From Nepenthes gracilis (taxonomy: Eukaryota; Streptophyta; Magnoliopsida; Caryophyllales; Nepenthaceae), in contig BSYO01000009.1 of the NCBI GenBank assembly GCA_033239525.1, positions 11,615,299 through 11,679,298 on the forward strand: 64,000 nt of DNA, written 5' to 3'. Position 1 is the first letter of the stretch. Each line of letters opens with the position of its first letter. The position numbers and the translations under genes were made by a program. Of the stretch, positions 25,201 to 33,690 are shown piece after piece. Below the pieces are notes generated by a model. The model was not told the DNA's origin. It saw only the letters and a list, made by a program, of their open reading frames with translations, and did no database searches.

Positions 25201-28200
25201 GGGTGTTCGATGAAAGCTCGATAGGCACTCGAGCGCCAAGGCACGAATTCCCCAAACCCTATCCCACGCCTGCTACACGCCCGATCGGCGCTGCCCTTTT
25301 GTCCCTAACGGCTCTTTTATTTTAAACCTATTTTGGGCTCCTTTAAATAGATGAGCTATTCTTCTTCATGCGATAGGGTTTTTGAAAAAGAGAACTGAGA
25401 CACAAAAGACTAACATTTTTATACTTCATTACCTTGAGCCAAGATGTCGTGCCCATCGGAGAAAGCTTTATCTTTTCTATGTGCTAATCTTCCAAAGCTT
25501 TCTCTTCCTGTCATATTATTTAACCACACCATCTTCCCTAACTGCAAATCCTTGTGAGTGACGTGGGAGGCGTGGAAACTGAGCTTCAGTGGTTTGTGTG
25601 GGAAGATTGACGTGAAAATCAGAAAGCGTCCAATTTCATTGCCGTGGACAAATCCAAGAAGTTCCTTGGGAAAGATCACGTGACGGGAGTAAGTTGGTTA
25701 GGTTAGTACGTTGTTATCACCTAGTCTGTAAATTGATTTTCATAGTGCATATCTTTCCTGGTCGATGAAGCCCGGAGAGTTTTACTTGATAGCCGTGGTT
25801 ATTAAGGTTTCCCTTCGTCACCAAAAAATTGTCTCTTTTTATTATTACTTATTGCTTTAGTCTTTATACTTGTTATTATTTATATCATTTAAATTGAAAT
25901 ATTCTTTATGTATATTGAATATTTATTTTCATACTGCTTCTGCTAATCTATCAAGGGGTTGGAACTTTTGTATGATTTGGGACGAAAAGTTCCCTTCAGG
26001 ATCCTCAATCCATTATGCAAACTTTGTTCAATACCTACTTTATTTTCCTCTATCAAAATAATTTTATCTTCAAATAATAGACTAAGTATTTTAAGTATGT
26101 ATTGTAAGTTTATCTATAAATAAGGTAAACAAATAGGGATCTAAGTAGACCCTTGATATACTCTTATCTTTTTTTGATAGGTAAATGTGCTCTTATCATA
26201 GTAGGAAAATCAATAGTATATCCTTCTACAGTTTTAGCACTTGTCATTACCTCTTCATGCATTTCCTTGACAACGTCTATCTATTCCCTACCCGCTCTTT
26301 TCTTCTCTAACACCCTGTCATAAGCATTTTCAGATCAATGAAAAACCATGTGTAAATTATTTTTTTCTATACTCTAAATTTATCAATTAACATTCTCAAA
26401 AGTGAGAATGGACTGATTTGTATACCACTTGTCCCAACCACATATTAGACTGCAGACATTCTCAACAAAAGGCTACCTAGAAAAAAATTAAAAGTTCGTT
26501 TGACAAGTTGACTATGAAAGATATCTTCAAGCTAGTTTGAGGGGGAGTGTTGGAAGAATTGGGAGATGGACAGGAAGAATCCGTCAGGATACATGAAGAT
26601 ATTTGAAGATTCAGAAATATGCTGCAAGGATCCTTATGAGTAAATGAAAATATTTGCTCTATGGTATTTGTTTGTGTATTCATCAAATAAATAAAATATT
26701 TTAGGCAGATTTTTAGGCTAACTGATAGTTTCTTATTCTTGTGTATAGCTCTATAGGAAGAACTGTATAGTGCTCCAAAATGTTATTAGAAATTCTGAAT
26801 ACATGATACTTTCCACCCTATCATAGACCTCTGTGGCATGAATCCAAACTTGTTATCTAATGTACTTGTATCTCATCTTAACCTCCTTTCAATCATCCCT
26901 CCCTATCAGTTTGCTATACTTTTCATTAACTTCATGCCCCTGCAGCCACCGCACCTTTATACATACCCTTGTTCTTGTGAATGGTATCAGTGATCTCTTT
27001 CTTCACTCCTCAGGCACTTGTTTTTACTCGGGCTTTCAATAAACAATTGAGTTCCAAGCTTCCACTAGAATACCATCTGTTCCAATTGGCTTCTCCGTCT
27101 TTTTCATCTCAACACTTTTTTCACATCCATTTCTGCTGAAATGTCAATAAAAGAAGCAATTTATATTTGTCTTTAAGTCACTAAGCTCCCCTAGCTTATA
27201 TAACTCTCTCTCGGTACTACCATTCAAATTTGAGAATTCATTGACAAACTCTAACTGCACATTTGATTATTGGAATGGAATAATGTAGGAATAGAATAGT
27301 TATTCCCAATGAGTATAATAAGATAGGAATAGAGTTGAGAATTATTATTCCCATATTTAATTGTTGGAATAAAATAAATTAGGAATTAGTATTCCAATAT
27401 TTTATTTATAGAATAGTATGATGAATAATATGAGAATTTATCGTAATAACTTTTTTTCCCTTATTTAATGAAAAACATATTTTTTTCCGTATGTCTATAT
27501 ATATATTATTCTAAATTATTATTTAGTGTAATATATATTTTTATCATAAAAAATACATATTTAGTAAATATTTGATATAATATATATAATTGAATATATA
27601 TTATATTTATATAATTACGTATATATATCAAATATTTATTAATTATTTAATATAATATTACGTATTAAATATTTATTAAATATAATTATTAAATAATTAT
27701 ATATCAAATAATTATGTGTGTACATATAAGGGTATTTTCGGAATATAAAAAAATTGAAGTGGGAATAGTTATTCCCAACTACCCGGGAATAACTAATTCC
27801 AATGGAAAGGTGGCAATAATTATTCCGTGAGATCCGGGAGTAATTATTCATTCGAAAATATATATTTCTTTTCAAAATGTAACCAAACAGTGGAATAAAT
27901 ATTCCTGAAAGAATAATGTAAGAATAAAAATTCTATTCCGACTAACCAAACGTAGGGTAAAACTATAGTGAAAAAGAATCAGCCAACCAAAACCATTAAG
28001 GTTCTTGGTAATGCCATCTGTCCTTTTGTATCTCATACGCCAGCTCTAATAAAAGCTTCTATAAGGGGGACACATGTACCATTAAGTGGAAGGCAAAACT
28101 GAAGCAGTTTGGAGTTCCCTATTATCGAGCTCCTCCAGATCTAGTGCCTGTGCTAAGCAACATCTACCTTCTATGACGACCTTAAACTTGACAAACTCCA

Positions 28201-30277
28201 ATATTAAAACTGCATTTCTGATCTGCAAAAATGTAAGACAAGAATCACCTAGAAAAGTTAATGATATTCACACGTCTATTTCAGTATTAAGTTCCTGAAA
28301 TTTGCCACATGCAATCTGCTTCTTCCATATTGATTCATTTGTGTATTGTGAATCCTGTTAAATTTTGATCGTCTGTTTGAATAGTAAAATGAAACCTTTC
28401 AGTGCACAACCATTCATTTCAAGTAGTTTTACTTCATTTCTTCTTTTAAAAAAACTCTGTTGCATAAGAATTTCAGTTGCAGCTTTGATGGTTTTCAGTC
28501 TTGCCTGAACATTGTAGTGACTAGTTTTACTATAAGTCATATTTGTGTATTCTATCTTGTCATTCTCCATTTCAAGTTCTACCCTGGCTTAACCATCAAA
28601 AACCTGATGGCCCTTGAAACCTGTGCTCATATGACTTTCTGTGCTCATTTTTGGCAGGGAGCAACCTTGGTTGATCAAATAGTAACTGTATCTCCCGTAG
28701 AAAATTATGTGGTAGAACCAGAGATGCCGGTAACTTCATCACTATATTCTGACATGTTTTCATGAGTACTATTTTTTGTCTTCATTCTTATGTGCTACTT
28801 TTCAGGAAGTAAGGATTGCTAATAATGCTATTGTCATGTCACTAGCTGAAGATGTTTCATCAAATGTCGAGGTAGTCACAATCATGGCAAGATTTTGAGT
28901 TGTGATCCTATTCCGATGACCTATCCCCATGATGGTTTCTCCCATGTATTGATTTGTGTCATCCTTTACATGCACTCTTTTAACGGCTATCTAATATGTT
29001 TATTAATGTCTGCGTGTATGTTTTCTGTTGAGTCAATTTCTTGAATGCATGTGTTAAACTTTTTGCTTCCAAATTGCTCATAATCATGCCTTGTCCTTAA
29101 ATACATTAAATGAGCTTAATGTAATTTGTTTCTTGCGTATCAGGTCAAATCTGGCTTGCCTAATAGTGGGAGGGTATATGCTTATAAAGCTCAAGAAGTT
29201 GTTTCTAGTATGATAGCAAAAGGCTCAGCCATTAGTCAAGATGCTGTGAACAAGGCGAAAGCATTTGATGAGAAGCACCAATTGACAGCCAGTGCATCTG
29301 CCAAGGTCATTTCTTTCGACAGGAGAGTAGGTCTAACGGAAAAGCTGACAGTTGGAATTTCCATGGTCAATGAGAAAGTGAAGTCTGTTGATCAGAGGCT
29401 TCATGTTTCGGACAAAACAATGGCAGCAGTATTTGCAGCAGAAAGGAAACTGAATGATACGGGATCTGCAGTTAAATCAAGCAGGCATGAGATCTCAAAC
29501 CCTCTAGTAGTGATATCATCTGCTTTTGTGTCATGCTGTAATTTTATGAATACTCACTCTGTAACTTGCTATTTAAAACAAAATATTCTCAAGCTCCAAT
29601 TAACATAGCACAGACTTTCTAACTAGATGATGTATGATGCATGTAGTAGGAAGCCATCTCTGCCTGCATTCTTTGTCAACTCTGGCAAAAATATGTGGTG
29701 AAACATGTTCACACATGGTTTGAAATTATTTCTCAGATGCTCAAGCATGATATCAATCCTACTGTTATTTGCTCAGCCATTTTATTAAGAAGAAGTTCGA
29801 AGTCATGTCGTGTCAGTGAAATAACGTGATGAAAAATTGAATGATGTCAGTGGGATATTCAGAATAAGCTTGGTGCTTCGCAGGTATGTGACAGCAGGAG
29901 CAGCTTGGTTGAATGGCGCTTTCAGTAAGGTCACAAAGGCTGGACAAGTTGCAGGTACCAAGACTAGAGAGAAGTTCCATTTGGCCGTGTCCAATTTGAC
30001 GGCAAAGGTGAGTTGTTCATCAAATGCTTACCCCTTCAATTTGTGATGCATCACATCACTATCCTCCGAAGAAGAAATTGGATGATTCTTCTCAGAGAAA
30101 ATAGTAATGTTTCCTTATAGTTCGTTCTGGAATATGCTGTCTCCTTGCCATCCTCTTTCTTATATCTGCTTTTCTTGGCCTGTCAAAGCAGTAGATTCAC
30201 TATGGGTAGATCTCGTAGTCCTGTTTTACCGTGATATTGTTGTCTGAACTGAACCTCAGGATCCAATTGCCGCATAA
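13931..30277 (+). CDS. RRM-domain protein, BPA1-like (binding partner of ACD11 family), 8 coding exons, 268 aa
   Basis: Exons: 13931-13936, 14070-14173, 14304-14379, 28658-28729, 28806-28871, 29144-29484, 29884-30007, 30260-30277; phases join without frameshift or stop. Exon 1 codes only Met-Gln. Residues about 5-75 are an RRM: beta-1/RNP2 TVKVGNLSDL, then EINEFFSFSGDIEHVEI, RNP1-like KAAFVTFK, and LEIALLLSGATLVDQIV across the 14.3-kb intron 3. The C-terminal half is Ala/Ser/Lys-rich helix (GLTEKLTVG, VSDKTMAAVFAAERKLND) followed by RYVTAGAAWLNGAF-SKVTKAG and TKTREKF, the layout of plant BPA1/BPL proteins, which bind ACD11, a sphingolipid-transfer regulator of cell death. That role is from the family, not this sequence. 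All introns are GT-AG except intron 6 (GC-AG, donor at 29485). The last exon adds only DPIAA. Direct RNA binding is uncertain for the family. Confidence 0.88.
16480..17152 (-). mobile_element. RTE-type LINE, C-terminal part of ORF (piece 3 of 3)
   Basis: On the minus strand this reads as the C-terminal region of plant RTE-type reverse transcriptases: VGGMKCRNALDVLYDQ (usual AGWMKWR-ASGVLCD), then TAIMPIIFHGLKCWEIKHL (usual RPAMLYGAECWPVK), IIEIRVLK-MSG (VAEMRMLRWMCG), FGYLQCRLKG and RCRPKH (RWFGHVQRRP ... RGRPKKTW), ending with EEVDIYMVDS near 16540. Stops and frameshifts are frequent. The reading continues across the Sirevirus into 26004-26382, which fixes order and orientation. Confidence 0.8.
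17153..20669 (+). repeat. 5' LTR of the Sirevirus-like element (split by solo LTR 3)
   Basis: Left part 17153-17357 and right part 19797-20669 align in order to the 3' LTR 24901-25998. Where the 3' LTR reads through CAGTAGGGTGCACTTTCTAG-like sequence near 25090, this copy is opened at GGGCG/GGGTG by the inserted solo LTR. Confidence 0.9.
17358..19796 (+). mobile_element. Solo LTR 3 (2439 bp) inside the Sirevirus 5' LTR
   Basis: It starts TGTCACGAGTCC, ends GGAATATTACA, with 5-bp flanks GGGCG (17353-17357) and GGGTG (19797-19801), one mismatch. It carries the family block GATACTTGCCTTGACCTC...GTAGATCTGAAG near 19016, then a CT-rich segment including (CT)n at about 19258-19288 and a TTA/ATT tract near 19550. 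Frames at 18988-19482 on both strands are low-complexity products of the CT-rich part. It is the closest relative of solo LTR 2 in the window. Confidence 0.9.
20670..20690 (+). other. Primer-binding site of the Sirevirus-like element
   Basis: ATTAGTATCAAAGACTC directly follows the 5' LTR end. It matches the usual TGGTATCAGAGC initiator-methionine tRNA primer site of plant copia elements, with a few substitutions. Confidence 0.8.
20714..22480 (+). pseudogene. Ty1/copia gag (UBN2-type) with broken zinc knuckle and gag-pol linker
   Basis: 20714-21109 encodes PPFFDGSNYAYWKVRMRAFL and later AKGAWDILEITHEGT, the signature of UBN2-type copia gag. After a stop the frame resumes with NKTFDEFYAKLNDIINS (21118) and LVGSCQTYELTLPQ (21283-21540). 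The CCHC zinc knuckle (C-x2-C-x4-H-x4-C) at about 21592-21633 has both first cysteines as TAT tyrosine codons, leaving only His and the last Cys. Next come an acidic/Lys-rich stretch and LDHILGLGKIGG ... GLGYSEH ... VFVHAKS (22073-22480), typical of the linker before protease, then CHGCSIIGHIRPCW. Multiple stops make it non-functional. Confidence 0.8.
22530..22680 (+). pseudogene. C-terminal remnant of copia RNase H
   Basis: The frame reads DNQLADLLTKPLDSACFKFLKMAIGIC, equivalent to the conserved end of copia pol (QLADIFTKPL-x5-F-x2-LR-x3-G). It follows the gag-pol linker after only about 50 bp, so protease, integrase and nearly all of RT/RNase H have been deleted. Confidence 0.85.
23180..24271 (+). 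pseudogene. Post-pol ORF of the Sirevirus-like element (env-position / plant transposon protein-like)
   Basis: One frame continues from 23180 to the stop at 24269 (about 360 codons) broken by two in-frame TGA codons (23831, and near 23969). The main part (CWELVLTNLIALFPILIQEF, FVRGSHLRITPNVLATTLGTP, LDKAHFLFALL) resembles the widespread 'putative plant transposon protein' domain (W..L...FPDLVREFY; VRG..I..T...I...LG). It ends in a Ser/Thr-rich part and SRISQQLAHLSTSHTQL. It lies between pol and the 3' LTR, where Sireviruses carry an extra, sometimes envelope-like, ORF. I see no convincing transmembrane segment or signal peptide. A CT-rich leader and a TTTTCAG acceptor-like site at about 23224 precede or overlap its start. 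Confidence 0.65.
24410..24545 (+). repeat. Repeated polypurine tracts before the 3' LTR
   Basis: GACAAAAAGGGGGAGTAG at about 24417 is followed by three copies of (C/A)TTGTGAGG(G/C)GGAG(T/C)T near 24446, 24493 and 24528. Multiple AAAAGGGGGAG-type tracts upstream of the LTR are a known Sirevirus hallmark. The final tract next to the LTR (AAAGGTAGAGAT, 24889-24900) is decayed. Confidence 0.75.
24901..25998 (+). repeat. 3' LTR of the Sirevirus-like element
   Basis: It runs from TGTTAGTTGT to TTCCCTTCA, followed by TSD GGATC at 25999. It contains the uninterrupted equivalent of the site into which solo LTR 3 inserted in the 5' LTR. Small frames on both strands here are not genes. Confidence 0.92.
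26004..26382 (-). mobile_element. RTE-type LINE, middle of reverse transcriptase (piece 2 of 3)
   Basis: Minus-strand reading gives NNLHMVF, AYDRVLEKKRAG, IDVVKEMHEEVMTSAKTVEGYTIDFP, VYQGSTLDPYLFTLFIDKL and DKIILIEENKVGIEQSLHNG. These match in order the RTE blocks DLHMVFIDLEKAYDRVPRE, IDVIKDMYEGA-TSVRT, GLHQGSALSPYLFALVMDEL and FADDIVLIDET. The FADD catalytic block is degraded to EDK. Frameshifts are frequent. The left end is exactly the Sirevirus TSD. Confidence 0.8.
26383..26823 (+). mobile_element. 3' end of a different Ty1/copia element with its 3' LTR (26548-26823)
   Basis: The frame NGLICIPLVPTTY*TADILNKRLPRKKL is the end of copia RNase H (usual LADI(F/L)TKGLPR-x-F). It is followed by the polypurine tract TTGAGGGGGAG and a 276-bp LTR starting TGTTGGAAG and ending CACCCTATCA. 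The 5' part of the element is missing. It separates two LINE pieces that otherwise adjoin (QRSM / KKNNLHMVF), so it entered the LINE, with loss of about a dozen LINE codons. Confidence 0.75.
26824..27254 (-). mobile_element. RTE-type LINE, N-terminal part of RT (piece 1 of 3)
   Basis: Minus-strand reading gives ELYKLGELSDLKTN, MKKTEKPIGTDGILVEAW (usual MK-x-GKA-GPDGIPIEVWK), PEE-RKRSLIPF (PDEWRKSTLIPIYK), HEVNEK/IERRLR (WERVIERRLR) and NKFGFMPQRSM (ENQFGFMPGRS). The order is that of plant RTE non-LTR retrotransposons. The MITE at 27255 interrupts or bounds it; sequence to about 28080 may contain further diverged LINE, but I could not match blocks there. Confidence 0.8.
27255..27957. mobile_element. 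MITE-like element, about 703 bp, TAA target duplication (PIF/Harbinger-Tourist type)
   Basis: TAA at 27252-27254 and 27958-27960 flank imperfect terminal inverted repeats: CTGCACATTTGATTATTGG on the left and, on the other strand from the right end, CCCTACGTTTGGTTAGTCGG, both followed by AATGGAAT/AATAGAAT. The interior is very AT-rich with many ATATAT and AATATTTATT words and no coding capacity. Type assignment is from the TAA site and TIR form. Length is large for a MITE, so a second insertion inside is possible. Confidence 0.6.
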
Positions 30278-30880
30278 CAGTAAAAGTTGGACAAGTGGGA
30301 AGTGAATTTCGGTAAGGAATTTGGTTGAATTGCCAGTGCAGTCCAACAGCAAAATTAGATGGGGCCAGAGATTTCAAACTGGATAACAGACGGTGTTGTT
30401 AGAAGAGCAGTGGAATCTCGCCGCTGGTGCAGTCCTGGGTGTTTGACACAGGCTGTTGGTCCTGCAGCTGAGAGGCATTTGCCATCACTTTTTGCGTATT
30501 TCCATTGTGCTTTGATGTAGAGTGCCCCATTGATTTCCGGAAGTCGTGTTGTACAACATTAGTTTTGTTGCTTGAACGAACGCATTTAATCTCTCTTTTT
30601 CTCTCCATTATCGGAGGTCAGATAAACAAGGAGAGCTGCACTTAATGTAGCCGACGACACGGGTACTATTTTTTGTCAGATTTTTGACATGGATTGTGTT
30701 ACGATCCCTTATATTTTCTCTTTTCTCATTTTCCCCTTGGTTTGTTTTTTTATTCCTTAAGTTAGTTGCTAGTTGTTAAGCTGCCTTTCTCTAACTGATT
30801 CTGTTGCTTTAGTGCTTAATGTATTATAAATGTACTGGTGATGGAAGGAATGGAATTAAGAAGTAATTTGCTCTCAAGTC
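30278..30880 (+). other. 3' UTR region of the RRM gene
   Basis: Non-coding sequence after the TAA stop. A TTAATGTATTATAAATGTAC stretch near 30814 and the following lines are plausible near-upstream polyadenylation signals. The last part (from about 30696) is duplicated at 33672, which is treated as a separate repeat. Confidence 0.5.
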
Positions 30881-31068
30881 TAGCCTGTTTTCCCCTTGTA
30901 CAACTTGTTTCTCTTTATCTTTTTGTTGCCTCCCTTTACGTTTAACGCATTTCAACATCTCACCGCTCCCTTATCTCGGCCTCTCCACCATCAGTTCTCC
31001 GCCATTTCACCTCTTCTCCCTCCTCCTCGCCGATCTCGGGCTCAATAACACCTTTCATTACTTCAAAT
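30696..31068 (+). repeat. Left copy of an imperfect direct repeat (about 370 bp)
   Basis: It shares in order with 33672-34112 the stretches TTTCCCCTTGGTTTGTTTTTTTA, TTTAGTGCTTAATGTATTATAAATG in short pieces, CTGGTGATGGAA, AAGAAGTAATTTGCTCTCAA, CATCTCACC(G/A)CTCCCTTATC and CAATAACAC(C/A)TTTC, with indels between. This copy overlaps the end of the RRM gene's transcript. Confidence 0.8.
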
Positions 31069-31880
31069 AGAGAAAAGGAGGAGAGCGAAGAACGAGGAGG
31101 GGCCATCACGATGCCAACACGATGAAGGCCCATTTCAACGAAAGATTGGCGACACCATATGGTTTTAGAAGCTCGATCGTCCTTTCTTGAACTTGGCCGG
31201 GTACAATTCGCCAATCTGGCTTTCAATGTTTTCTTCCGCCATTACTTCCCATCTTCTAGTTTGTGACTTTCCCCAACCTCGCAAATGGCAGCTCCATACC
31301 ACCTCAACTCACTATTTCTACTTCCACCGCCACAAAACAAATTTGGCACTCCCACACTAGACCGACTACCCTCACCGTACATGTACATCCCTCCGGGCCT
31401 TCGACCTTATCATCGATTACGGCTTCCACCCCCGACCATTCTCTCGGATCGCCATTACCAGCTTCTCGCCTCCATGGGTCGAGAAACAATTCTCAAACCA
31501 CCGTTGCTTCATACCTTGCTTCATTCTTCTCACGATCAAAACCCCGATTCCCAAATCGCTAAGCCATATCTTGCCACAACTTTGGGCTTTATGAGTTGGA
31601 AAACTTAAACCCGATAGATCCTGGACAATCGTTCCACTTACGGAGGCGACTCCAATGAGGATGAATTCATCCAATTCACAATGACTCAGCGAGACAAGAA
31701 AGCAATTCCTCCATTGAGGGACAAAATTGGTTGGTGTATTTCCAGCAATTCTTCATCAGTAAAGGACCAAATTGGTTGTAGAATGCTTTGTCTCAACGGG
31801 CAAGAGATTGTGTTTTCGGGATCGATAAATGATTTGAGGAGCAGCAGTCATCTTGTGAAAAGTATGCTGAACTCTTGGGA
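31069..31880 (+). other. Unidentified segment between the direct repeat and the PSMD5-like pseudogene
   Basis: Frames such as 31285-31608, 31263-31562 and 31681-31884 are open but show no domain I recognise. The last one contains a Ser/Lys-rich stretch and runs up to the pseudogene. It could be non-homologous flank, captured sequence or the poorly conserved N-terminal part of the same retrocopy. Confidence 0.3.
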
Positions 31881-31884
31881 ATAG

Positions 31885-32836
31885 GCATTCTTGTGTGGGA
31901 AGTACAGTAAATGTGCTTTAGAGACCAAAGTAGATGTGCCTAGATTGGAAAATGCTCTAGTTGCGTGTCTAGAAAGAATATTCAAATCAAAATATGGTGC
32001 TTCGCTCATTCCACAATATATACCTTTCTTGCAAGTTGGTTTACGAACGGATTTTGAATTAGTCAGATTGCTAGCTTGTAAAGCGGTCTCTTCCCTTTTT
32101 GAGAACCTTGATGACAAGACCCCAATTAATAATTACGTGTGATGTCTATCCATTTTGTCGATTGGAAGATCGGGTTGGGCCAATGGGCGCAATTAAGAAT
32201 TCAATTGAGAATTTTGCAACCTCACCCGAAGGCATCGCCACTATCTTTTTGATGCTAGTGACCTTAGAATCGATGGCACAATGTTCATGGGGACGCAGAG
32301 AGTTTTAGCATTGATTGTAAAGTTCTGTTTCTTTACAACTCAAAGTTGCTTTTATTAGAGTTCAAAAAATGATCCATCATGAGTGTTTTGGAGCTCTTGT
32401 ACGAGATGACTGAAGTTAAATATGCCATGGAATTCTTGTCAAAGACCATTCTTCTTCAACTGATTAGCACTTTAGTAAGCAACACCTCACTGGGCTAATC
32501 TTAAGGTCAAGAGCAATGATAATTTGTGGAAGGGTGCTGTCCAAGGAAAACATATTCATGTTTATTTCAACTATAGAAGGCAGGCTTGTTCCAACTAAAA
32601 CTGGAGAATGAATATTAGAGGCATTTTTAGGTTCAATGCAAAACACTACTACTTCCATGTACACCAGATGCAGCAAGATGTTTGATTTTTGAGCAAAGCC
32701 TTGGAAAGAAAATGGCTGCATTGCATTGGGAACATAGCAGGGGGAGAATCTTCAATTCTAAATGGTGATGCTGAAGAAAATCTCCGTCGCTTAATCTATG
32801 AAGTGGCATCCCGGAGTTCAAAGCTCACACTGTCAG
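31885..32836 (+). pseudogene. Intron-less broken copy of a PSMD5-like 26S proteasome non-ATPase subunit 5 gene
   Basis: PSMD5/S5b is an ARM/HEAT-repeat chaperone for assembly of the proteasome base. Blocks found in order: ETKVDVPRLENALVACLERI, FKSKYGASLIPQYIPFLQVG, VRLLACKAVSSLFENLDD (31918-32120); VYPF and AIKNSIENFATSPEG (32150-32235); SVLELLYEMTEVKYAMEFL, SKTILLQLISTLVSN (32380-32480); LRSRAMIICGRVLSKENIFM (about 32500-32560, other frame); HCIGNIAGGESSILNGDAEE and EVASRSSKLTLSG (32718-32836). At least four frameshifts and several stops separate them, and inter-block distances are close to those in the protein, with no room for introns and some deletions. Homology stops after LSG, so the copy is 3' truncated. 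A processed retrocopy or a captured gene fragment are both possible. Confidence 0.75.
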
Positions 32837-33690
32837 GTACAATGCAGTCAAATAGTTTGATGCCGAGGCGCATATTGCCTCTGTAGAGAGAAAAATCAAA
32901 AGGCTACGGAGGAGATCCCAGTAAACATATCGCAGTAAACAGGAGATCCCATGAAGTAATTTCAATTGGTCTGACAAAGGAGTCGGTCACCTCCCTCGGG
33001 GAAAATCAGATTGGTACATTGATTTCACCTCCTCCTTTTTCGAGTACTGCCACAACTGCTTATGAGAAGTATAATCCATTTGATACGCAAAGAGCTGAAT
33101 ATAAACCTACTCCTTGTCATAAGGAGAATGATGCAAATATTTCATCTTGTGTGGAATTGCATTGTGTTCCAGTCGCCGACGGCTCAAAGATGGTCCAGTC
33201 TGCGTTGGAAAATATTGCTACTTCACAAGGGGCCGATGACCAAGTGGCCACTGGAATGGACAACTTATGTTCTCATATGGGTTCACTTGCATTGACAAAA
33301 ACGGAATGGAACATAGGCAATCAAGCAGCGCCGCCAAATATTGCTAATAATGAACCAAAGCATCAGAACTTGAGGATCCAGGAAATGGACGGTGGTATGA
33401 AAACTGATGGAGTCTCTTCGTTTGCCATTAGAAGGTCAGCTCTTCAGGATCAGCTCCAGCATCTAAGGAATTTTCTGGAGGGTGAAGTACGCCATCCCAT
33501 GACACAATCTTCATTTGTGGGATCGTCTTGTGCCACCGCCACTTTTGTCCATGCAACATCAGTGCCTGCACTCCTACTTCCGGAGATTTTTGCCTCTAGT
33601 ATAAGAGCAAAAGTCGTTGCTGAGTTTCATCCGGTCCCTCTCTTGATCAACCTTGAGGACAAGGTTTTCGTTGTTAATTTTATATTTTTT
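32837..33690 (+). pseudogene. Unrecognised gene-like fragment (open frame 33019-33741)
   Basis: A single open frame of about 220 codons begins near 33019 (ISPPPFSSTATTAYEKYNPF) and contains low-complexity polar sequence, VADGSKMVQSALENIATSQG, and SSFAIRRSALQDQLQHLRNF, a predicted short helix. Sequence from about 32895 (GGDPSKHIAVNRRSHEVISI) appears to belong to the same original frame. I do not recognise the family. Codon-like composition and length suggest captured exon sequence from another host gene rather than chance. It runs directly into the right direct repeat. Confidence 0.4.

Larger units (their letters stand above)
17153..25998 (+). mobile_element. Defective Sirevirus-like Ty1/copia element with both LTRs, nested in the LINE
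   Basis: It is bounded by LTRs starting TGTTAGTTGT and ending CCTTCA and by the perfect 5-bp TSD GGATC (17148-17152 and 25999-26003). Without the nested solo LTR (17358-19796 plus one TSD) the 5' LTR is about 1073 bp, against 1098 bp for the 3' LTR; the two agree at roughly nine of ten bases by eye, so the insertion is not recent. Internally it has a tRNA-iMet-type primer site, gag, a zinc-knuckle relic, the last part of RNase H, an ORF after pol, and repeated GGGGGAG tracts. Most of protease, integrase and RT is deleted. Sirevirus assignment rests on the post-pol ORF and the AAAAGGGGGAG signature. Confidence 0.85.
14380..28657 (+). other. Intron 3 of the RRM gene, 14,278 bp, filled with nested transposons
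   Basis: The donor is TCG|GTATTT at 14379/14380 and the acceptor TTGGCAG|GGAGC at 28657/28658; it falls between codons of the RRM (LLLS / GATL). The intron contains the RTE LINE pieces, a Sirevirus-like element, a solo LTR, a copia 3' end and a MITE described separately. Stretches 14380-16480 and 27961-28657 show no recognisable coding sequence; small frames there (14460-14645, 14931-15125, 15659-15862, 28086-28298) have no motif. Removing the Sirevirus with its nested LTR would leave about 5.4 kb. Confidence 0.85.
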
